This document shows, piece by piece, positions 48,053-57,562 of a stretch of DNA of 64,000 nt; the first letter of the stretch is position 1, and every line of letters starts with the position of its first letter. Source of the stretch: Neodontobutis hainanensis (lineage: Eukaryota; Chordata; Actinopteri; Gobiiformes; Odontobutidae); NCBI GenBank assembly GCA_024349245.1, contig JALDNG010000038.1, positions 4,367,501 to 4,431,500 of the forward strand, given 5' to 3'. Below the pieces are notes generated by a model. The model saw only the letters and a program-made list of their open reading frames with translations. It made no database searches and was not told the DNA's origin. The position numbers were made by a program, and so were the translations under genes.

Positions 48053-51000
48053 ATGGCATCTGAAACTCCTCTGTCCAAGGCTAACACCAGCTTCGCTCTG
48101 GCTCTGTTCAAAGCCCTGGGCGACAACGACAGAGCATCCAATGTCTTCTACTCCCCTTTGAGCATCTCCTCAGCGCTCGCTATGGTGCTGCTGGGGGCCA
48201 GGGGCAACACAGCCACACAGATGTCAGAGGTAACATGCACACGACCACAGTTCAGCGACCTGTGTTCAGGATGAATCACCAAATGAGTCGTTTAAAGTCA
48301 ACAAAAGATTAGTACTATTTGTTGTTAAAGGGTTTTATGTTGGTGCTATAGTAACAGGCCACATTAGATGGGAGTGTAAATAGTTTAGTTCATGCCTTAT
48401 CAGGTCTACCTTGTGTGCACTGGAGACATATTTAACTCTTTGTCTGGCTGTTTAGTAGTTCTGAAACTCATCTGTTATACTTTAATGCTGCCGGAAGTGT
48501 CTTATTATTATATAAATGAGAAAACTGTCACATCAAGCCACACACTGGCTGTAACCACACCCCGACCATTTATCTTGGTTAGTAGAAATGTGAGTATGTA
48601 ATGAACGACAGAGCCTCATCTTTGAAGTTTGTAAATCAAGGAAGTTCATTCATTCTCTGTAGGGCTAGTACCTAAAGACTGCACCTTATTGAACCTCAAT
48701 CACTTGTCATACTGGATATTGTACTTGTATACTAATAATAAGTAATTGGTTACAATACAATTTTTATATTATTAATGTCCTGTGATTATGTTTGTTTTAT
48801 TTATTTTTTTATTTAAAAGCACATTGTTTGTCATTTCAATACCCCAAAGACATATTATTATAATTGTTTGTGTAGACAGTATAATTATATAGACTGTGAA
48901 CTCATATTGGTCATGATTTACTGGCCTCAAAATGCCTTTTATGAAAGAGGCTACTGTTTGGAAAATTGCAAAACAGCTTACTTTGACATATTTGTCTTGC
49001 CATAAAGAGCTGTACTTGTTTCAAAAGGTCAGGCCAAACATTACTCACTCAGAGTATGGGAATAAATTATGGCTTTTTAATCTGACGTGGCATTTCTATT
49101 TATTGGAAATATGGGTGGTCCCGTCTGAGATACAACCTGCAATGATGAAACTGCATGAGGTGGAGAGTCATAGAGTAAAGAGGTGTGTGGCTCTGTGAAA
49201 GACCAAAGGTTACGACACACGTTACTGCTCTGTGGGGGTAGAAGCAGGTAGTAAAGTACAAGGGTGTTTTATAGTTGGTTTAGTCAGCTGAGTAACATGA
49301 ACCCTAGAAATACCCTGGTTTGAAGAAATGTGTTTAATAAGATTCTTTAGCTGCAGTGTGAAATGTGTGACTGATGAGCCACTGCACAGTTGTAGTCAAA
49401 AGCAATGCAATAAAGAAAGAGAGCCACTAAATGTTGTAATGTCACTGAAATGACAGAACAGGATTCAAACTCAACTGGACAATGACCAATCCATCTATTG
49501 ATTTAAACTACTCAGTTATTATCTAGTCCTGTCTTGGTGCAAAATGTAGAGTCCTCTACTCAATAAGACTAAGTAAATGCTACTACTGCAGCCCTTTTGG
49601 GTCAATTCAAGATGACACAGCGGAGTAGTTCCTCTAGCTTGGATCATTTTTACACTATCTGCTGGTAAATATTAAGAGGTTGTACAACAGTAGCAGAATA
49701 TAAATGGACGTACAGTCAACGCCCCAAGAACAAGCAGGAACTGAAGACAGTTGCAGGAGAGGCCTGGATGAACAACACCAGGGATGAAACCCAGCGTCTG
49801 GTGATGTCTGTGTTCCAAACATTAAGGCTGTAATTGACTAAAAAAGATTTTCAACCAAGTATTAAAAAGTGAAAGTTTGATTTATGATTGTTAATCTGTT
49901 TCATTACTTTTGGTCCCTTTAAAAAGTGGAAGGCACATTTACAAGCTATTGTAATTCCTACACCGTTCACATGATTTGGATGTAAATAATTAAAAAGCTA
50001 AAGGTCTGCAGTTAAAGCACATCTTGTTTGTTTCATTTCAAATCCATTGTGGTGGTGTATAGAGCCAAAAAGATTAGAATTGTGTCGATGTCCCAATATT
50101 TATGGACCTGACTGTATGTATGTAATTTAATTTTCTTATATACTTTTTAATGTAGTATTTTATTTTTTTTTAGCTTTTTACTGTCTTTTTTGTTGTGCGT
50201 TTTGATTCAATTCTATGATTGATATTTCCATCTTTTGAAGCTTTTCCAGAAAATATGGTATGAAAAGATTTAATTCTAAAAAGCACTACCATTTTAACTG
50301 TACCTTTAGGTCCTCTGCTTTAAAGAGGCACAGAAGGCACCAAAGGCAGGAGGAGCAATGCACATGCATGTGCAGATGCCCCAACAGGTCAAAAGTGGAG
50401 GAAAGTTATTTTATCATCCACAGGTAACAAAACTAAATGTACAGGAGTGGGTGTTTAACTAACAGGTTTGAGCCGTGTCATATGGTGTTGGGATGTTTTC
50501 AGAGACAATTAAACACAAATTGAATTCCTTTTGTTACAGTGAAAAACTAGCAACACAGGAAAAGCTGGTCTAATTCTGTGCTGGGGTTTTGAAGTTTTAG
50601 TGTGTATCCGACAGTGGGAAACCATTTTGTTACAAACTATAAAGGATTGATTTTAGTTTTTTCTTTATTCCAGCTCACTTCTGTACTTATCTGAGGTACA
50701 AAAGAAACCACAAAACTACTCAACCATTACACATAGACTGAACAACTCTTTTATCTTAAAGAACTCTATGGTTCACTCTGGTTTTACTTTTGGATACACA
50801 CCATCTTTATACTAATCTTTAAATTTGTTCTATATTTTGTCATTGCCCAGCAGAAGGAAGAGCTTGTTACATGGAGTTGGTGTCACAGATGTGTTTTAGA
50901 CCAGTCATTACTGTTTTAATTTTGAATTTAAATAAGTCCAATCAATGAATATATAACTTGTTTCTAAATGCGTATCCTTTTATTTAAAATTTGCCCTCTA

Positions 51001-54000
51001 ACAAAATCACTTGTTGCCATAGAGACATCCTTTAAATTGTGCTAAAAGATAAAATGGAGAGAAAAACGTGACTCATAAAAAGTTATTTGCTGGTAAATAA
51101 CTTCTGCCATGGTAACTGTTTATCTCGTTGGTAAAACTTTTGGACTGGCCTAAACTACCTTTGTGAAGCTCATGTGATGGAAGTCTTAATATTTTGGTTT
51201 TCAAACGCTTTTGTTCTCATTTGAAGTTATTGGTACTTATATTATCTCACATTTTCATTTCATCTTCTTTTACCAGGTTTAATACAAACTTATTTCTAAA
51301 AACTCTTGTCCTGTTTCTCCACAGTGCCTAAAGAGTAAGGATATTAAAGATGATGTCCACGCTAGCTTCGCCTCACTGCTGGAAGTGTTCAACAAGCCAG
51401 ACGCTCCCTATGCCCTCAGTGTGGCCAACAGGCTGTACGGAGAGCAGTCCTACCAGTTTGTTGAGGTGTGTGTTGTGTGTCTAGTTTGTATTTCTAATCT
51501 TAGACTTAGAATATTAGCTACATGTGTTAGGATGTCTAGTCTCGATGGATGAAGGAAGTGGAGTTGTCCTGATTAAAGGCCGACAGAACAAACATACTTT
51601 ATACTAGCTGTAATTTATTGATGTAAAAAACAAGTGATGCACAAATGTGAGTGTCAAGTTACCAAACCAGATCACAAAGACAAACCACAAGGCTATAACT
51701 GAGCAAAGAAACAAGAAAGTGTTTAAAAACATTTAGTACTGTTTTTACTAGAAAAAACATGGGGTGAAAAGAAAAATGCATTTTATTTCCAAAATCTAAA
51801 TAATTTATGAAATTTAGAACACAAATGATAATAGACTTGATCATTTTATCTGACTTGATAACTTAAAGCATGTTGTTACTTTCTGATAAATACATGTTTT
51901 TTTTCTGTTTAGGATTTCTTAGGAGGGACCAGGAAGTACTACAAGGCAGAACTGGAGACAGTGGACTTTGCTAAAAACGCAGAGGGTGCACGGGGCAACA
52001 TTAACACCTGGGTTGAGAAGAAGACACAAGGTTGTCACAGATTTATATTTGTGTTTTAACAAGTGTACATCCTCACAGACTGATGTTGGCTCATTCATCT
52101 GTGATTAATCCAATGTATTTATAATCCCTGTGGTATTAACTAACCAATGTGTTAATGGTTCATCAGGTAAAATTAAGGATGTGCTGGCCAAAGGTGTAGT
52201 GGACGGCTTGACGAGGCTGGTGCTGGTCAATGCCATCTACTTTAAGGGCAACTGGAACAAGCAGTTTCAGGAGAGCAGCACTCATGACACCAACTTTAGA
52301 CTCAACAAGGTAACAATGCAATGTTTTTACTTGATAGATCAGTTTTTTTAAGGTTTATGCAACCTGCTATGCATTCATCCTTCGAGCTCGGGTCCTGGGA
52401 GCTTGAGGGATCTGCGCAATATCTTTGCTGTATCTAGTACTGCACTTTTCTGGACCGAGATGTCTGGTGTTCTTCCAGGGATCTGCTGTAGCCACTCTTC
52501 CAGTTTGGGGGTCACTGCCCCGAGTGCTCCGATGACCACGGGCCTTCACCTTCCAAGTCTTTTCCAGCTCTTCCCTGAGCCCTTGGTATTTCTCTAGTTT
52601 CTCATGTTCCTTTTTCCTGATGTTGCAATCACTTGGTATTGCCACATCAACCACAACGGCTTTCCTCTGCTGTTTGTCCACCACCACGATGTCTGGTTGG
52701 TTTGCCATTTCCATTCTGTCAGTCTGAATCTGGAAGTCCCACAGGATCTTGGCTCGGTCATTCTCTACCACCTTTGGAGGTGTTTCCCACTTTGACCTTG
52801 GGGTTTCCAGTCTGTACTCTGTGCAGATGTTCCTGTACACTATGCCAGCCACTTGGTTATGGCGTTCCATGTATGATTTCCCTGCCAGCATCTTACACCC
52901 TGCAGTTAAGTGTTGGATTGTCTCAGGGGCCTGTTTGCACAGCCTACACCTTGTGTCTTGTCTGGTGTGGTAGATCTGGGCTTCTATTGCTCTGGTGCTC
53001 ATGGCTTGTTCCTGTGCAGCCATGATGAGTGCCTCTGTGCTGTCCTTCAGTCCGGCCCGTTCTAGCCATTGGTAGGATTTCTTGATATCAGCCACTTCAG
53101 TTATGTTCCGGTGGTACATTCCATGTAGGGGTTTGTCCTCTTATGATGGTCCCTCTTCCAGCTCCTCTTCCTCTGTTCCCCATTGCCTGAGACATTAACT
53201 AAGCATGTCATCTGTTGGGGCCTTATCTTTGATGTACTTCAATAGATAGTGGCTCTCACACTCACTAGTCCATGGCCGCCTTCCTTACGGCTAGCGTACA
53301 GTCACAAGGTGCTGGATTTGGGATGTAACCCTCCATGCATGGTGAGGAGCTTTCGTGTCTTAACGTCTGTGGTCTGTATTTCTTCCTTTGGCCACCTTAT
53401 TATTCCAGCAGGGTATCTGATCACTGGCAGGGAGTAGCTGTTTATTGCCCGTGCCTTGTTCTTGCCATTGAGCTGACTTCTTAGGACTTGCCTTACTCGT
53501 TGGAGATTTTTGGTAGTTGCTGTTTTCCTTGTTACCTCTTCAAGGTTGCCATTTGCCTGTGGTATTCCAAGGTACTTGTAACCATCCTCAATGTCTGCTA
53601 TTGAGACCCGTTATGTGTGGACTATTTTCCCTCTCTTTGTCACCATTCGACTACACTTCTCAAGCACGATTAACATTCCAATGTCAGAGCTGTAGATCCT
53701 GGTGGTGTGGATCAGTGAGTCGATGTTACGCTCGCTCTTAGCGTATAGCTTGATGTCATCCATGTAGAGGAGGTGACTGATGGTGGCCCCATTCCTGAGT
53801 CGGTATCCATAGTCAGTCTTGTTGATTATTTGGCTGAGGGGGTCAGACCTATGCAGAACACTTTTATTTTTTATTTTCCAGTATTGTTTTGTTTCCAGCC
53901 TTGGTGGGTCTGCTCTGCTGTTATTACCCTGCCATTGAGCGTACACTTTCGCATGTTGAGTTGCGAACAGCCGGTTTATTCTTCTGGCTTCATTCTCTCT

Positions 54001-56107
54001 TGTGTACCTCTTTAGGCGGCTGGTCAAGGCTTGAAGCATTTGTTTGGCAGTTTCAAGTGCTTCAGGTATTGGCATCTGGTTGTACCTATTGGGTACTTGT
54101 TTTCTCATTGCTCCTTTCTTGGCCTCTGTCAGTTGTCTCACTTCTCTCCGCGCCTTCTTGATTTTAGCCTCCAGCCTTTGTTTTTATGGTGGGTACTGTT
54201 TATCATGGTTATTGCCAAGCATCTCCAGGATCACTGCTGCTGAGGTGTATATCAGCTCATTGGTTTCAGTGATGGTTGTGATAGGGATCGCACTCAATGC
54301 TGCATTCACATCTTCTAGGAGACTTTCTGATGGTACTTCACTTAGCCGTTGTAATTGGCGTCGGGGTTGCCTTTCATTCATTCTCGCCATGATCTTGTCT
54401 TTCAGGTCAGTCGCTGCTTCATTCAGTGTTATTTCACTTGTTGGGGCTTCGTGCCCAATCTCTGGTTGGCTCCCCTCTGTCCTCTCATCCTGGCTCCCTT
54501 TTGCCGTAGCATTTGTGTTGTATCTGGTCAATCTCAAGTTGTGAAAGCAGTTGCCGCTTGTGGATGTTGGAAAACTGAGCTACTAGTTGCTTCGATGTAA
54601 GCGTGGACTGTGGGTTTCGAAAGTAACCATTACTGACTAGGGTTACTGGAGTAGTAGCATTCCAACAGAGCCTTGTTATCGCATCTCACCCATCTCCGTG
54701 TTGTTCTTGTTCCTGTTCTTGTTCCAGTAGCCCATTTGACATCAAGTTGCTCTGGTTCCTCAACACCTGACGCAGACCTTGTTTGGCTTCTCATAGCATT
54801 TATTGTCTCTCATAATTTTTATGAGGTAGGCAGTAGGGCAAAGGGTCTTGCCTATAAATAAAAACATTTGTTTAGAATAATACTCCAGGCTGTTTAGTTT
54901 AAAGGTTGGATAATTAACATATTTTATTATTACATTATGCATTTTTTCAGAACGACACTAAGCCAGTGAAGATGATGCACCAAAAATCAAAGTTTCCATT
55001 AACATATATCTCACAGGCCAACTGCCAGGTAAGTTTTTCTAGACATCACAGTGTTAAATCATCTAGAAAGTAACATAGAAAGTAAATAATCTATGTTGTC
55101 ATTTAAATAAAACTGTTGTCTTTTTGCTGATTACCAGGTCATAGACTTGCCTTATAAAGGGAAGGAGCTCAGTATGCTCATCTTCTTGCCCAATGACATT
55201 GAGGATGGTTCCACAGGTCTGGAGAAGGTAGGACACATAAAAGTGTGGCTGAAGACATACAAACATTTACTGTTGCCTTATTGATCAAAAACTGTTTCTT
55301 TTGCAGCTGGAGCAGCAGCTGACCTATGAGAACTTTGTAGAGTGGACTCGTCCAGACATGATGGATGAAGTCGAAGTCCAGGTGGGGCTTCCGCGATTCA
55401 AGATGGAGGAAAAATATGACCTGAAGAATGTCTTGACCAGCATGGGCATGGGGGACGCTTTTGATCCATCAAAGAGTGACTTCTCTGGTAAGAAATTTAC
55501 ATAAAATAATTGACCCATTATCAAACTCCATCAATGTTCTTTCGGTCCTATTTTCATACTTTAGTTTTAAGGATCATAAACAAGCATTAATCTCATAAAA
55601 ACATGCTTTGATGAAAAAAGGCCTTAGGATTACACTGTAGAGCATTAACTTATTGTTGCACATCCTTTAATCATATTTTAACAGTTTTTTAAACATAATT
55701 AACACTTGCTGCACTTGTGTTTTGTCTTTGTCTGGAGCAGAGACATTGTTTTGTTTTGCTAAGTTCAAAACGCTCTCTAATTGGCATTTATTAATCAAAA
55801 GACAAAGAAAGGATAATTATGCTTATGAGTGGGAGTTCTGATGTTTAAAACTATTTCATATCTCCTCCTTTCTATTACAGGCATGTCTCCAGCCAATGAC
55901 CTGGTGTTGTCAAAGGTTGTCCACAAAGCTTTTGTTGAAGTAAATGAAGAAGGAACTGAAGCGGCCGCTGCCACTGCTGCCATCATGATGCTCCGCTGTG
56001 CTTTGCGTCCACCTGAGTTTATCGCAGATCATCCTTTCCTCTTTTTCATTCGACACAATGCCACCAATACTGTTCTCTTTGCTGGCAGATACTGTTCCCC
56101 TGAGTGA
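48053..56107 (+). CDS. serpinb1l: Serpin H: clade B serpin with CD-loop exon, P1 Arg
   Basis: Coding exons: 48053-48229, 50310-50423, 51325-51465, 51913-52030, 52167-52309, 54951-55028, 55138-55227, 55307-55487, 55881-56107; 1269 bases, 422 residues with the loop exon, 384 without. Starts [20 protein letters not shown]. The optional exon 50310-50423 encodes [15 protein letters not shown] then MHMHMQMPQQ and ends LFYHPQ. Hinge [10 protein letters not shown], loop [14 protein letters not shown] and signature [10 protein letters not shown]; Arg-Cys falls at canonical P1-P1', predicting trypsin-like targets. One conserved residue differs: ARGNINTW, where F and G have ARVNINTW. The intron 52310-54950 is enlarged by a LINE, and the intron 48230-50309 holds a Tc1 remnant. 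Frames close in all exons. Confidence 0.93.
49700..50116 (+). mobile_element. Tc1-like transposon 3' remnant in an intron of serpin H
   Basis: Starts within transposase C-terminal sequence (GCAGGAGAGGCCTGGATGAA, GGGATGAAACCCAGCGTCTG) and ends with the terminal repeat GTCCCAATATTTATGGACCT followed by GACTG and a TA at 50115-50116. This is a well-known teleost Tc1 family whose ends read CAGTCAGGTCCATAAATATT. 5' part absent, inactive. Confidence 0.8.
50310..50423 (+). other. Met/His-rich CD-loop exon of serpin H
   Basis: A 114-base exon, phase 0-0, after CCTTTAG and before GTAAC. It begins VLCF like the E loop exon, which supports homology, but the loop is shorter and has alternating Met and His (MHMHMQM). 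Skipping it would leave the frame intact. Confidence 0.75.
52377..54866 (-). mobile_element. LINE with restriction-like endonuclease (R2/R4/NeSL group), degenerate
   Basis: Minus-strand pieces in order: an N-terminal part at 54537-54184, a piece at 54141-53611 with a reverse-transcriptase core [10 protein letters not shown], and a 250-codon frame at 53119-52367 with a CCHC-type knuckle ([18 protein letters not shown]) and a PD-(D/E)xK nuclease region (PDIVVVD, then [11 protein letters not shown]). That order of RT, zinc knuckle, endonuclease is typical of the R2/R4/NeSL group, which includes fish Rex6. The RT fingers are deleted and frames are broken. Sited in the intron between exons 52167-52309 and 54951-55028; homology with the G intron stops at 52376 and resumes at about 54867. 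Confidence 0.85.
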
Positions 56108-56525
56108 GAAATCAATAATGGAAAGCCAGAAACGGGAAGACAGTTTATCCCCTGCCACTGTAAAACACTGTCCCTAACCACAGTTGTCCAATCTCCAAAC
56201 CAAACTAATACCAGAACGGCTTGTAGAATGAACATTTTAACCCCATTTACATTTGCAGTTGAACAAGTGCCTTTCAGCTTTAGTGCACATTGGTCTAATC
56301 TCACAGATTTACAAATGTCATATATGGCTCTTTTGAATATGCTGCACCTTCACTACTGCCTTTATCTTTTACTAAAGTCTAGTATTTCCTCTACTGCACC
56401 CTCTGAAAGAATGTACCTTCACTTCCTTCAAAGGTATAGTACTAAATGTATTTGTACTGTACACATATGCTTACTAATACAACATTGGATCACACAGATA
56501 TGTGCAATGTTTTTTTTTATGTGGT

Positions 56526-56565
56526 GCAGCCATGATGGATTGCCAGTGCAATCCATCATGGCTGC
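56526..56565. repeat. Perfect inverted repeat, 18-base arms
   Basis: GCAGCCATGATGGATTGC (56526-56543), loop CAGT, GCAATCCATCATGGCTGC (56548-56565). It lies in the 3' UTR of serpin H, about 40 bases before the polyadenylation signal; the F and G counterparts have no hairpin here. Confidence 0.95.
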
Positions 56566-56604
56566 TAGAGCATATTTATCTTTCCTTGTTGCTTTTTCAT
56601 TTGG

Positions 56605-56610
56605 AATAAA
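56605..56610 (+). terminator. Polyadenylation signal of serpin H
   Basis: AATAAA in TTTGGAATAAAGGTG, about 500 bases past the stop, conserved in position with G. Confidence 0.55.
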
Positions 56611-56680
56611 GGTGTGGTTTGCAAATGACTTTTTTGGTCACATTAATAGGTTTTGGTTTTTCAAGAGGATTAACTGAAGA

Positions 56681-56732
56681 ACTTTAGGATATTACACAGG
56701 TTGATATCCTAAAATGCGTAATATCCTAAAGT
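56681..56732. repeat. Inverted repeat, 15-base arms
   Basis: ACTTTAGGATATTAC (56681-56695) and GTAATATCCTAAAGT (56718-56732). The spacer has a further partial inverted copy (GATATCCTAAAA). In F and G the sequence goes straight from ATATTACACA- or CTATTACACA-like sequence to GGGGAAACTC without this extra segment. Confidence 0.9.
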
Positions 56733-57280
56733 TGTTCAGAGGGGAAACTCCCTGTCTGCTGCTGCCTCGTTAATGTTCAACTTCAAGTCACAGTAATAAA
56801 AAAATAACTACAAATGTTCTTGTCTGGTCTTTGTACAATGTGGCTTTGTAATCGCGTTTTGGGTGAAGCAAATTTTATGATGTGATAGAAGTAGTATTGT
56901 CTGTCATTTGTTCAGATGAGTTTGGTAATATCCAATTTCAGGCTACACAACAAAATATTGATGTCCAAAGTATTGAAGCAGTAATATTAATAAAATCAAC
57001 ATGTGCTATTAAAAAAAGAACACACAATTAATTACAAAAAAAAGCTATCCAATTCCAATCCAATTATAACAAAAATTTGTCCAAAGTGCAACAGAACAGT
57101 AAAGAAAACAAAAGAGGACCACACAATTCTCTCACCGGGTCAAAAGCCAAAGTAAAAGTGGGGCGGTAACTCATTCCACAGTTTAATAAAAATCCTCCCT
57201 GATTGTATGGTCAAAAGTACAGATTACAATATAGATAACTTCAGGCTGAAAAAAGATAAAACAAACGCCTTCATGCCAGC

Positions 57281-57294
57281 CCAGTAGATGGCGC
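57281..57294 (+). promoter_or_regulatory. CTCF-like site between the serpin array and pigm
   Basis: CCAGTAGATGGCGC fits the vertebrate CTCF core consensus CCASYAGRKGGCRS at all 14 positions. It lies about 270 bases upstream of the pigm start, at the edge of the serpin array. A sequence match only. Confidence 0.45.
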
Positions 57295-57339
57295 TAAGTG
57301 CAGCCTTAGTTTGCGTTAAATCCTGAGTAAATGGCAAGA

Positions 57340-57562
57340 AGAAATGTCCCATTGTAAACTTCCGGACAGGTCCATGCCTTTCATCTGTGAAAAAGTCATT
57401 CAGGAGTTATGAGTAAGAGACGAGACAAGTATCTTTACACAGTCAGTGGCTTCGGAGGAAAGCGACAGTGTTGGTTGATTTTCAGCACACAGTGGTTGAT
57501 AGTTTTGTTTAAATCACTTCCTCACTGACATTGTTTATCTGGTTGGACTTGTCTGTTTGGAG
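57340..57562 (+). promoter_or_regulatory. pigm promoter and 5' UTR
   Basis: No TATA box. ACTTCCGG at 57358-57365 is a good ETS-type site, common at TATA-less housekeeping promoters. The transcription start is not determinable from sequence. Confidence 0.4.

Larger units (their letters stand above)
56110..57275. other. 3' flank of serpin H and intergenic region before pigm
   Basis: Shares sequence with the G-H intergenic region. Holds two palindromes and a polyadenylation signal, listed separately. No gene. Confidence 0.5.

Noticed and set aside
52367..53119. A 250-codon minus-strand open frame, the longest in the window
   Set aside because: It encodes the zinc-knuckle and endonuclease end of a LINE, not a host gene, and sits inside a serpin intron.
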